From Halostreptopolyspora alba (GTDB taxonomy: Bacteria > Actinomycetota > Actinomycetes > Streptosporangiales > Streptosporangiaceae): a DNA stretch of 64,000 nt. Numbering within the stretch: the first letter of the stretch is position 1; every line of letters starts with the position of its first letter. The notes beneath the pieces are model-generated. The model was given only the letters and a program-made list of their open reading frames with translations, made no database searches and was not told the DNA's origin. Shown here one piece after another: positions 1 through 7,914 of the stretch. Made by a program: the position numbers and the translations under genes. Location of the stretch: NCBI GenBank assembly GCA_003725585.1, contig RJMB01000009.1, positions 6,787-70,786 on the forward strand. The letters are read 5' to 3'.

Positions 1-375
1 CTGTCCATCCCCCACTGCATCCCCGACGACGCTGACGCCCAGCGCGCCATCCTCGGGCCCATGGAACGCGCCGTCTCCGGTAGCCACCTCGCGCTCTCCC
101 ACGTCGTCGCCGACACCGATGCCAAGGCCGCGGAGCTGACAGCGACCATCACCGACCAGGGCATGCCGTGGAAGACCCGCACTCCCGCCCTTATCGACGA
201 GTGGTTCCAGGACCTGGAGCAGGTCGAGCCCGGCTTGTGCGACATCTCCCACTGGCGGCCCGACCCCACCCAGCCGCCGCTCGACGACATTCCCTCGGAG
301 CTCACCCCGTACGCGGGGATGTCGCTCCGTGGAAAGGGCGTCTACGAGTACGGTGGTGTGCTCCGCAAACCGTGA
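1..375 (+). CDS. SAM-dependent methyltransferase, DUF574 family (3' part only)
   Basis: The gene enters from the left edge in frame 1, so only the last 124 residues are visible. The tail (residues ...YAGMSLRGKGVYEYGGVLRKP with the closing YGGVLRKP) matches the usual end of the actinobacterial S-adenosylmethionine methyltransferase family DUF574 (Methyltransf_19), whose members commonly end in YGGVGRKP. The preceding part (VEPGLCDISHWRPD) also fits that family's C-terminal region. The substrate is unknown for this family. The SAM-binding N-terminal half is outside the window, so function rests on family resemblance of the tail. Confidence 0.8.
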   Translation: MSIPHCIPDDADAQRAILGPMERAVSGSHLALSHVVADTDAKAAELTATITDQGMPWKTRTPALIDEWFQDLEQVEPGLCDISHWRPDPTQPPLDDIPSELTPYAGMSLRGKGVYEYGGVLRKP

Positions 376-414
376 GGCGCCCGGGTCGCGGAGCCACGGA
401 CGGCAATGGGGCGG

Positions 415-1116
415 TCAGTCGCTGTCCAGTCCGCCCATCTCACGCAGGCGTTCGGAGTGGCCGTCCTCGTAGCCCTCGTGCGTCTTGTCGAACAGCGCGT
501 GCGCGTCGGCGGCCAACTCGGCGGCTTCCGCCTCGTATCCGTACTCCACCAGGTCGTCCAGCGTGTCGATCGCCTGACGCAGCCACTCCGCCCCACCGTC
601 GCCCGGATTCCAGCCGTCGGGGTCCGGGGTGTATCCGGTGATCGCTCGGTACAGGGCGTCGCGTGCGGTGTCGACGGCGGTGTGCGTCCCGGCGGCGGCC
701 TGGAGGCGGGCCAGCACCGCTGGCTGGTCGTCGGCGATGCGCAGCAACTGTTCGGCGAGCCAGGCGGAGTCCTGGTCCTCCAGGAACGCGCTCAGTTCGG
801 GGTCCGGCGGGGGCGGCGGAGACGACGTGGTCTCCCGGTCGGTGGCGAGCCAGGCCAGCGCCACGGCGACGGCGTGCTTGCACCAGGAGTATCCGTCCTG
901 CCCCAGGGCGCAGGTGCACGAGTCGGACAGCACACCGTCGCTGGTGTCGATCCTGACCAGGTAGTTCCGTGATCCGTCGACCACCGCGGACACGCCGCGT
1001 TGATCGTACCGGAGGCGGCTCACCCTCCCCTGTTCGAAGTACCGCTCCCCACGCGCGAACCACTGGGGGTCGGTGGCCGACTTCAGATCCTCAACCCTGA
1101 ACCGATGCTGCGCCAT
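415..1116 (-). CDS. SWIM zinc-finger protein
   Basis: The protein has about 233 residues from the ATG that opens with MAQHRFRVEDL. The open frame extends further upstream, but that part has no family character. A SWIM zinc finger is visible around residues 65-80: CTCALGQDGYSWCKHAV gives the CxC...CxH ligands. SWIM domains bind DNA or protein and often sit next to SNF2-type helicases, but no helicase is adjacent here. The C-terminal part is acidic and helical and ends in RLREMGGLDSD. It is convergent with the methyltransferase tail (39 nt between stops). The specific role is unknown. Confidence 0.75.
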   Translation of the reverse strand: MAQHRFRVEDLKSATDPQWFARGERYFEQGRVSRLRYDQRGVSAVVDGSRNYLVRIDTSDGVLSDSCTCALGQDGYSWCKHAVAVALAWLATDRETTSSPPPPPDPELSAFLEDQDSAWLAEQLLRIADDQPAVLARLQAAAGTHTAVDTARDALYRAITGYTPDPDGWNPGDGGAEWLRQAIDTLDDLVEYGYEAEAAELAADAHALFDKTHEGYEDGHSERLREMGGLDSD

Positions 1117-1323
1117 GGGAGAACCGTACCCGGCGCGCCGCTCGTGCGCGCGGGAACCCGTCGTAGGCGAGATCCTCCCTGGCGCCAACGTCGAGGGAAC
1201 CGCCGCTACACGCCCGCGCGTGGGACGCTCACGTCGATCGCGGTGGAGGGTGGCAACGGCGGGGCGTCCCACCCCGCTCTTCGGCGCGGTGAACTCCTCC
1301 CTTCGAAGGACAAACCATCCCAC

Positions 1324-2163
1324 CTAGGATTTTGTCCACCGAAACGAAGCGAGACCGTCTTCTATTGGAATTCCCGCGGCGTCGCGCCGTTTGAGTTTAA
1401 GGGCATCGAGGGCGAACACAGAGGTCGGAAGCAACAGAAGCGTCACCCCAATGGCCAACGCGGTCCACCCACCTCCCAAACTGAAAAACCAGGCCGCGAC
1501 AACCCCAAAAAGGACGAAATACGTGATATTAAACATGAACGCGTAGCCGTCACGGCGGGGGACCGAGTCGGCCCGCTTCTGCCTCGCTTCCACGTGTTCC
1601 CACTGATCCACGGTAACAACACCGTACACGAGCCACGACCCAATCGCCACGAAAGCCACCATCATAAAGGGAGAGGACGGGACACCGAAGTAGGAATCCA
1701 TCCTTCCCACGATCCCCAGAGCTCCCTCGAAGTCGTAGTTTTTTTCCAGTGGCCAGAGGAAGGAGGACACGATAACCAGGGGAATCGTGGCTCCACTAAG
1801 CATGCTGGTCACGGAGAAACGCAGATCAGACCGCATTCGCGAGGAGGTGAACCACCCCACTCCAATTATAACGAGGGTCGTGCCAAGGATTCCCAGCTTC
1901 TCACCGAGCATCCAACCCGAAAGCTGCGAATTTTCGTGTTGCCACTCAGCTCTTTCGAGATACTCGCCCGGCCCAGGGCCTGTGCCCATGCAAAGGTCAC
2001 CAGGATTCATCGGTTGGCCATCACAGGTGGGACCATGATACGAGGAAACCGCTCCCTCGTTCGTATAATGCAGGGAAGCCGCGAGCAAGATGTATCCGAT
2101 GACAACCATGAAAATCGCCCACAGGGCCGGGGTTCTAAGGTACGGCCGTTCGGAGCTCGACAT
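1324..2163 (-). CDS. Polytopic membrane protein, unknown function
   Basis: The protein has 279 residues and I recognise no family. It has about six hydrophobic segments: residues ~13-32 (LWAIFMVVIGYILLAASL), ~88-105 (LGILGTTLVIIGVGWF), ~120-138, ~165-185 (FMMVAFVAIGSWLVYGVV), ~212-232 and ~235-252. Between the first two lies an extracytoplasmic-looking loop with two Cys. Base composition is clearly less G/C-rich than the neighbours, with many A/T third positions, runs of A and codons such as ATA, AAA and TTT. That suggests recent transfer. The ATG start lies at the edge of an A/T-rich upstream stretch, and no partner gene is evident. Confidence 0.65.
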   Translation of the reverse strand: MSSSERPYLRTPALWAIFMVVIGYILLAASLHYTNEGAVSSYHGPTCDGQPMNPGDLCMGTGPGPGEYLERAEWQHENSQLSGWMLGEKLGILGTTLVIIGVGWFTSSRMRSDLRFSVTSMLSGATIPLVIVSSFLWPLEKNYDFEGALGIVGRMDSYFGVPSSPFMMVAFVAIGSWLVYGVVTVDQWEHVEARQKRADSVPRRDGYAFMFNITYFVLFGVVAAWFFSLGGGWTALAIGVTLLLLPTSVFALDALKLKRRDAAGIPIEDGLASFRWTKS

Positions 2164-2613
2164 ACTGGAATCCTATAAAGTCGGGGGCGCCACAGCCTTT
2201 TTCCGGCTGCCGCATTTCAATCGGACCGGCCTTCTTGCGCTGTTCGTCTCTCCAAAAATTCGGGGCTTGACCCACCACAGCGGTTTCACCAAACCCCACA
2301 TTGATGGAAATTTCCACTGTAATCCTTTTTCGCATGGCGCGCAACGCGGAATCAACTGCTTCGATGCAAATGCACCAAAGCAAGACAGGAACCCAAAAAT
2401 GGACATCTCGCCCTAAAATCGGGGGCTCAATTCCTTGGCTGGAGTTCCGCGCCCGCCGTCCACGAAAAAATACGGCCCACACTCGGCGGCAAGCTGGATT
2501 CGCCCCATTGTCACAACCACTGTGGGATCGGGCGAGCAGTAACCGGTGGGCGCCGGATGGATACGCGTGCCAACAAGGGCAGCGACAGCCACTGATCCCG
2601 GGATTCGCTGGTG
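2164..2613. other. Gene-free low-GC stretch
   Basis: About 450 nt lie between the membrane protein and the Mrr-type nuclease. The first 300 nt share the low-GC character of the membrane-protein gene. Open frames of 77 to 167 codons cross it on the minus strand, but they have no recognisable domains and Cys/Trp/Arg-rich composition typical of non-coding frames. It probably holds the promoter of the membrane-protein gene and the 3' trailer of the nuclease gene. Confidence 0.4.
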
Positions 2614-3276
2614 TCACCCGCGGTGTGCGCGCCACCATCGGGAAAGCCAGGGCCTCGCGTCGGCTCGGTCACCGGCCGGTAGCTGTGGCGGTTGCCGCCT
2701 GGTGAGCCACAGGGCCAGCGCGGTGCGGTCGACCAGGGTCATCCCGTCGGCCGCCTCTCGGGCGGCCCGCTCGGTGAAACCGTTGGCGGCGACGAAGACC
2801 CCGAGGTAGCCGTGGTGGCTGGTCGACAGCACGCCGAGGAACGCGCGGACGTCGTTGGGTTGCACGGCTCGGCTGAGTCGCTTGCACTGCACGGCGCAGG
2901 GGCGCCCGTCGGGGGTCTCGGCCCGGATGTCGACCCCACCGTCGCCCGCCCGGCCGACCAGGGTCACCCGGCGATAGCCACTGTCGCGCATCAGGTCGGC
3001 GACGAGGCGCTCGAACTCGACACCGGACATGCCGTCGATCCGGCGCATGTCGGTGCGGGCCAGCACCCAGCGGGCGCGTAGGACGCGCGCGGCGCGCAGC
3101 ACCCACATCCCGGCCGCCACCAGCCCCCCTACCACCAGGAGGATCGCCGCCGCCCAGAGCCAGGGGTTGTCGGTGGTGGTGACGGCCACGGCGAACGCCA
3201 GGAGCAGGGCCGCTCCCGTGCCGGCGCCCCGCCGGGGACGCGACGACCAACGACGGCGCTTCCTGAAGCGTGGCAC
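2614..3276 (-). CDS. Membrane-anchored Mrr-type restriction endonuclease-like protein
   Basis: The protein has about 220 residues from a GTG (VPRFRKRRR...) preceded by GGGAGAAAGG. An ATG 13 codons upstream is an alternative. A basic N-terminus is followed by two hydrophobic helices (about residues 21-36 and 40-60). A nuclease core then begins with the typical Mrr_cat entry DGMSGVEFERLVADLM. The catalytic PD-(D/E)xK residues are visible as GDGGVDIRA followed by VQCKR (D...QxK form). Such proteins cleave modified or foreign DNA or act in membrane-associated DNA quality control, and the exact target is unknown. It stands alone, with no methyltransferase gene beside it. Confidence 0.78.
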   Translation of the reverse strand: MPRFRKRRRWSSRPRRGAGTGAALLLAFAVAVTTTDNPWLWAAAILLVVGGLVAAGMWVLRAARVLRARWVLARTDMRRIDGMSGVEFERLVADLMRDSGYRRVTLVGRAGDGGVDIRAETPDGRPCAVQCKRLSRAVQPNDVRAFLGVLSTSHHGYLGVFVAANGFTERAAREAADGMTLVDRTALALWLTRRQPPQLPAGDRADARPWLSRWWRAHRG

Positions 3277-3505
3277 GGGCGGGCCTTTCTCCCATCTCGT
3301 CGCTGGCGGGGACATCGACCCTATATCCGTGACCGCAGGGACGATTTACCCCGCCGTTTCCCACCATCGGCGCAGTTCACGAGGGAGGTAGCGGAGTGGG
3401 CATGTTGGCGAACCGGGTGCCTCGGGTATGCAGCCTTACACCGGGAGGGCGCGCCCGGCTCGGCGCCCCCCGAGTACGCGAGAACCCTTTCCTGGGAGGC
3501 CAACC

Positions 3506-3700
3506 ATGCGCGCGACTGTCGGCGACCAGTTGCACATCCACGGCCGCACGGTCGGTGAACGCGACCGGTTCGGTCAGATCATGGAGGTCCGAGGCGAGGA
3601 AGGAGAACCGCCCTACGTGGTTCGTTTCGATGACGGCGACGAGAAGTTGGTCTTTCCCGGTCCCGACTGCATCGTCGAACCCCGCAAGCCAGCGGACTGA
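3506..3700 (+). CDS. DUF1918 small protein
   Basis: The protein has 64 residues starting MRATVGDQLHIHGRTVGE. The start is fixed by a GGGAGG site 7 nt upstream. DUF1918 proteins are short actinobacterial proteins with a predicted SH3-like barrel. The pattern GDxLxxxGxxVGxxDRxGxI...PPYxVRxxDG...FPGPDC is present here as RFGQIMEVRG, PPYVVRFDDGDEK and FPGPDCIVEP. No biochemical role is established. It is convergent with the DNA glycosylase gene downstream (39 nt between stops). Confidence 0.85.
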   Translation: MRATVGDQLHIHGRTVGERDRFGQIMEVRGEEGEPPYVVRFDDGDEKLVFPGPDCIVEPRKPAD

Positions 3701-3739
3701 CCACCGGTCCACCACATCCGCCCGTTGCCCGTCGCCACG

Positions 3740-4621
3740 CTAGGCGGGTTGGCAGGTGGGGCACCAGTACAGGGTGCGGCCCGCGAGATCGCCTGCGCGG
3801 ATCACGGTGGCGCAGACACGGCACGGCTCACCCGTCCGGTAGCTGACGTAGAGCGCCTCTTCCCTGGGCACCGGATCGGCCACGGGGTCGTGCCGGTGGG
3901 CGGGCCGGGTGGTGACGATCGCCTGGGACTCGACCCCCGAGCGCAGCAGCGTCACCAGGTCGGCCCAGAGCCCCTCCCACTCGTGGCGCGCCAGGTCGCG
4001 GCCGGAACGGTAGGGGTCGATACCGGCGCGAAACAGGGACTCGGCCCGATAGATGTTGCCGATTCCGGCGATCACGTCCTGGCGCAGGAGCAGCACGGCG
4101 ACCGGCGCGCGGGAGCGCCGGATCACGTGCCACGCGCGCTCCGGATCGGCGTCGCCGCGCAACGGGTCGGGACCGAGCCTGGCCCGCGCCGCGCGTTTCT
4201 CCTCCGCTGACAGGACCTCGCACGCGGACGGCCCGCGGAGGTCGGCCCACCCGGCGGCGCTGACCAGCCGCGCCCGGACGGCGCCCACCGCCGGCGGGGG
4301 AATGACGAACCCCTCGTCGTCCCGCCGCAACTCGCGCTCACGTCCGGCCGGGGTGCGGGGCGCGCCGAGGTACACCTCGCCGTGGGCGTCACCGAACGTC
4401 CAGGCGCCGTAGAGCCCGAGGTGCACGCGGAGCCACACGGCGGAGTCGAATCCGAGGAACAGCTGTTTGCCGTGGGCCTCGGCGTCGAGGAGGGTGCGGC
4501 CGTCCAGACGGCCGGCCCCATCGGCGAAGCGTCCCTGGGGGCTCGTCACACGCAGCCGGGATCCCGCGTAGTGCTTGGTGAAATGGGCGGCCAGCCGGTG
4601 CAGCGTGTGGCCTTCGGGCAC
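3740..4621 (-). CDS. nei: Fpg/Nei family DNA glycosylase (Nei2-like)
   Basis: This is a bifunctional DNA glycosylase/AP lyase of 293 residues that removes oxidised pyrimidines in base-excision repair. The start is a GTG with GGAGGAGGG just upstream. After removal of the initiator the protein begins PEGHTLHR, giving the N-terminal Pro nucleophile and Glu of the family. The H2TH region carries GIGNIYRAESLFRAGIDP. A C-terminal zinc finger is formed by CRVCATVI and WCPTCQ. The PEGH start (rather than PELP) and this finger place it in the Nei group, not MutM; a separate MutM lies at the right end of the window. Confidence 0.9.
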   Translation of the reverse strand: MPEGHTLHRLAAHFTKHYAGSRLRVTSPQGRFADGAGRLDGRTLLDAEAHGKQLFLGFDSAVWLRVHLGLYGAWTFGDAHGEVYLGAPRTPAGRERELRRDDEGFVIPPPAVGAVRARLVSAAGWADLRGPSACEVLSAEEKRAARARLGPDPLRGDADPERAWHVIRRSRAPVAVLLLRQDVIAGIGNIYRAESLFRAGIDPYRSGRDLARHEWEGLWADLVTLLRSGVESQAIVTTRPAHRHDPVADPVPREEALYVSYRTGEPCRVCATVIRAGDLAGRTLYWCPTCQPA

Positions 4622-4873
4622 GTTCCACCCTCCTCCCGCCGATGTCGGTCCCATGGCGCGGCCCGCCGCGTGGTCGGCCCGTACTCTACCGGCCCGTTCC
4701 CCCGATTCCGGCGGAGCCCGTCGGCCCCCTCCCGGTCATGGCCGCCGAGCACGCCGGGGCGAGGTTCCCGCCACACCCGCACTGCTCCGGAACGGCCGTG
4801 GCCGTAGAGTACGGGCACGACGGCCCGCCTCCGAAGGCGTGGTCCGGGTACCAAAGCTCAGGGAGGACGCTTC

Positions 4874-5677
4874 ATGGTGCAGGTCGCTGTCGGCCAGTTC
4901 GCTCCGGGGGAGGACAAGGAGGCCAACCTCGCCACGGCGGGCAGGCTGGTCGCCGAAGCCGTCGGTGGGGGAGCACGGGTCGTGCTGCTGCCCGAGTACG
5001 CGATGTTCACCGCTGCCAGGGTCGACCACCGGTTCGTCGACGCCGCCGAGCCGCTCGACGGTCCGTTCGTCACCGGCCTCTCCCGTATCGCCAACGAGCA
5101 CGGTGCGCACGTCGTCGCCGGCGTGAACGAGGCGCAGCCACCATCCGACCCCGACCACTTCGTGAACACGCTCCTGGCGCTCGGCCCCGACGGCGCGATC
5201 GTGGCGTCCTACCGCAAGCTCCATCTCTACGACGCCTTCGGGGTGAGGGAGTCGGAGGTCGTCCGTCCGGGTGAGATCGAGCCACCGCGCACCTTCTCGG
5301 TCGAGGACGTGACCTTTGGCCTGCAAACCTGCTACGACCTGCGTTTTCCCGAGGTGACCCGGCGAATCGTCGACGCCGGAGCCGATGTGCTGCTACTCGG
5401 CGCGGAATGGGTCCCCGGCCCGTTGAAGGAGGATCACTGGGTCACTCTCGCCCGGGCGCGGGCGATCGAGAACACCATCTATATCGCCGCGGCGGGTCAG
5501 AACGCCCCCACCGGCTCCGGGAACAGCATGATCGTGGACCCAATGGGGACGCGTATCGCCGGCCTGGGTGAGGAGACCGGTGTGGCGGCCGCCACGGTCT
5601 CGGGGGAACGGGTGGCCGAGGTACGCACCAGGAACCCCGCGCTGCGGCTGCGCAGGTTCACGGTGGTGCCGAGGTAG
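4874..5677 (+). CDS. Carbon-nitrogen hydrolase (nitrilase superfamily)
   Basis: The protein has 267 residues and hydrolyses a C-N bond of an amide or nitrile; members of this subgroup act on omega-amides, deaminated glutathione or similar metabolites. The Glu-Lys-Cys triad is visible: LLPEYAMF (Glu near residue 42), YRKLHLYD (Lys near 117) and TCYDLRFPE (Cys near 151). The start is supported by AGGGAGGAC 7 nt upstream. The substrate cannot be told from sequence. It diverges from the glycosylase gene with about 250 nt between starts. Confidence 0.88.
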   Translation: MVQVAVGQFAPGEDKEANLATAGRLVAEAVGGGARVVLLPEYAMFTAARVDHRFVDAAEPLDGPFVTGLSRIANEHGAHVVAGVNEAQPPSDPDHFVNTLLALGPDGAIVASYRKLHLYDAFGVRESEVVRPGEIEPPRTFSVEDVTFGLQTCYDLRFPEVTRRIVDAGADVLLLGAEWVPGPLKEDHWVTLARARAIENTIYIAAAGQNAPTGSGNSMIVDPMGTRIAGLGEETGVAAATVSGERVAEVRTRNPALRLRRFTVVPR

Positions 5678-5871
5678 CGCCCCGGTCCGGCCGGCGTGTC
5701 GAGCGCGAGCCGCACTCTCCGCGCTTGACTACTCTAGGTAGCGAAATGGGAGCTTTAAGTTACAAAACTCGGTCAAGCTAGTTCCCCCCGGACCCCGAAA
5801 TCTGGTTCAATTAATAACCGATAACGTTACGGCCCGCAATACGGTCCTCAACCACGGGGGGAGTAAGGACG

Positions 5872-6132
5872 TTGAGCGGTCTGAGCATCATGCGCCAGCC
5901 AAGCGCGACACATGCCGACACAACCGAGACATACACCTTCGATCCGGGGTCACTGAGCAGCGCGCAACGCATGGGGGACGCGTGCGCGATCTGCCACACG
6001 AAATGGCCGCGCCCGCGGGCGCGCATAGGAGAGCTACCCGACGGTGCCACAGTTTTCGGCTGCCGGGAGTGTGCGGAGATCATCGCCTCACACACGTCCC
6101 GAACCGTCACGCACGCGCTCGCGGCCCACTGA
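5872..6132 (+). CDS. Small CxxC...CxxC protein, putative zinc ribbon
   Basis: The protein has 86 residues starting at TTG, with GGGGGGAG 8 nt upstream; an ATG seven codons further in has no ribosome site. The C-terminal half holds CAICHTKWPRP and FGCRECAEIIASHT, four cysteines in a CxxC...CxxC arrangement that could bind zinc. The 190 nt upstream is much richer in A/T than the surroundings and contains TTGACT at 5725. This suggests a regulated promoter, although no good -10 box at normal spacing is obvious. The function is unknown. Confidence 0.6.
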   Translation: MSGLSIMRQPSATHADTTETYTFDPGSLSSAQRMGDACAICHTKWPRPRARIGELPDGATVFGCRECAEIIASHTSRTVTHALAAH

Positions 6133-6174
6133 CCGCGCGTCCCGATCGCGACGTAGCGGCCCAGCGGCGAGACG

Positions 6175-6214
6175 GTGCGCTCCGGGTCCAGGGGGCAACG
6201 GACCCGGAGCGCAC
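6175..6214 (+). terminator. Hairpin terminator after the CxxC protein
   Basis: Perfect 15-bp arms (GTGCGCTCCGGGTCC and its complement) at 6175-6189 and 6200-6214 enclose a 10-nt loop, 42 nt after the stop of the small gene. There is no U-tract, as is common in actinomycetes. The rest of the gap up to 6495 holds nothing I can support. Confidence 0.7.
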
Positions 6215-6495
6215 TCTGGGCGCGCCCGCTTCCACGGGGAGGAGGGGGAATTGAGCGCGCCCTCCCATGAAGGTCAAGAAGCACACAACCGACCCCGGTG
6301 AACTCACACCCACCAAGGCGGCATCAACCCCGAAACAGGATACTCCGAGTAACCCTCGACTGACCGGACGTTCGCGAACTTCGTCGCACCACCTCTTCCA
6401 CACCCGGTGCGCCACCGGAGTTCTCCATCCCCGCCGCCGGACCGGTGTGGGACCACCCACCGGGACGTGTCCCACCGAATCGGGACCGGCCACGT

Positions 6496-7794
6496 TCAGG
6501 CCCCGGTCACCTCCCCATGCACGGCGGTGACCGCCTCCACCAGCAGGTCCCGGCCCTCCCGCGCGTCCTCCTCGGTCAGCGTCAAGGGCGGCGACATCCG
6601 CAGGACGTTGTCGTGCAACCCTCCCTTGCCAACCAGCAGTCCCCGCTCGCGGGCGCGCTCCATGACGGCCGTGGCGAGGGAGGGAGCGGGCGCTCCGCTG
6701 CCGGGATCGACCATCTCGACCGCGAGCATCAGGCCCCTACCACGCACGGCGCCGACCGTACTCAGCTCGGTGAGGTGGCCCACCCCCTCGATCAGCAGGC
6801 TCCCGACACGGGCGGCGTTGGCCTGCAGGTCGTGCTCGAGAACGTAGTCGATGGTGGCGCCGGCCGCCGCCATGGCGACCGGGTTGCCGCCGAAGGTGGA
6901 CACCCCCTTCGCGGGCAACGCGTCCATGAGGTCGCCGCGGGCCACCACCCCACCCACGGCGAAACCGTTGCCGAGTCCCTTGGCGAACGTCATGGCATCC
7001 GGGGTGACGCCGTGGTTTCCGATCCCCCAGAAGCTCGACCCGGTACGGCCCCAGCCGGTCTGCACCTCGTCGGAGATGAACAGGATCCCCTGCTCGTCCA
7101 ACACCTCCTTATAGGCGGCGAACAGCCCGTCGGGGGCCATGGCGAACCCGCCCACCCCCTGCACCGGCTCGGCGATCAGGCAGGCGACGTTGGCGGCCGT
7201 GGCGGTCGCCAGCACGTCCCGTAGGTCGGCGACACACGCGTCGATGTAGGCCGCGTCGGACATGCCGCGGAACGCCGGGGCGTCGCGGTCGGTGCCGTGC
7301 AGGTAGTGCGCGTTGAGCGGGGAGAGCGACGAGTTCTTCCAGCCGCGGTTCCCGGTGACCGCGACCGTGCCGTAGGAACGCCCGTGGTAGCTGTTGCGCA
7401 TGGCCAGCACCTGGTCGGTGCCGCGCGCGTGCGTGGCGAGGAGCAACGCGGTCTCGTTGGCCTCGGTTCCGGAGTTGGTGAAGAACACCTTGGCGTCGGG
7501 GATCCCGGAGAGGCGGGCGATCCGCTCGGCGACCTCCACCTGGCCACGGATCAGGTACAGGGTCGAGGTGTGCACGACGCCGCTGGCGAGCTGGCGCTCG
7601 ACCGCCTCGCGCACCTCGGCCACGTCGTAGCCCAGCATGTTCGTGACGATCCCGCAGAAGAAGTCCAGGTAGGTGTGGCCGTCGGCGTCGGTGACCCTGG
7701 CTCCCTGGCCGCTGACCACCTCCATCGGGGTGTCGTAGTAGAGGGAGAGCCACGAGGGCATGACAGCGTGGTGACGTGCGCGCAGATCCGACAT
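6496..7794 (-). CDS. Class III (PLP) aminotransferase
   Basis: The protein has 432 residues from the ATG of MSDLRARHHAVMPSW. It is a pyridoxal-phosphate enzyme of the acetylornithine/4-aminobutyrate aminotransferase group. Visible landmarks are FTNSGTEANETAL (phosphate-binding loop), NSYHGRSYGT, ISDEVQTGWGRTG and FAKGLGNG, whose Lys should form the Schiff base. Length is normal for the family. The gene is divergent from a PucR-type regulator with a 120-nt shared intergenic region. In many actinomycetes such pairs handle amino acids, beta-alanine or purine/pyrimidine breakdown, so the regulator probably controls it. The amino donor cannot be assigned. Confidence 0.88.
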   Translation of the reverse strand: MSDLRARHHAVMPSWLSLYYDTPMEVVSGQGARVTDADGHTYLDFFCGIVTNMLGYDVAEVREAVERQLASGVVHTSTLYLIRGQVEVAERIARLSGIPDAKVFFTNSGTEANETALLLATHARGTDQVLAMRNSYHGRSYGTVAVTGNRGWKNSSLSPLNAHYLHGTDRDAPAFRGMSDAAYIDACVADLRDVLATATAANVACLIAEPVQGVGGFAMAPDGLFAAYKEVLDEQGILFISDEVQTGWGRTGSSFWGIGNHGVTPDAMTFAKGLGNGFAVGGVVARGDLMDALPAKGVSTFGGNPVAMAAAGATIDYVLEHDLQANAARVGSLLIEGVGHLTELSTVGAVRGRGLMLAVEMVDPGSGAPAPSLATAVMERARERGLLVGKGGLHDNVLRMSPPLTLTEEDAREGRDLLVEAVTAVHGEVTGA

Positions 7795-7914
7795 GCTCCC
7801 AGTCTCACCCGCCCCGCCGCACCTCCGCCAGCCGTGCCGCCGGACCGCGTGGGAGGCTGGCAGTGTGTAAAGAGGAGACCCCCGTGGCTGACACCGCGAC
7901 CTAGACTGAGGAGC

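Noticed and set aside
2135-2638. 167-codon minus-strand frame between the membrane protein and the nuclease
   Set aside because: Cys/Arg/Trp-rich with no domain, overlapping the starts and ends of two better genes; probably non-coding.
6267-6530. 87-codon plus-strand frame before the aminotransferase
   Set aside because: Ser/Thr/Pro/Arg-rich without pattern; it runs into the aminotransferase gene and has no convincing ribosome site.
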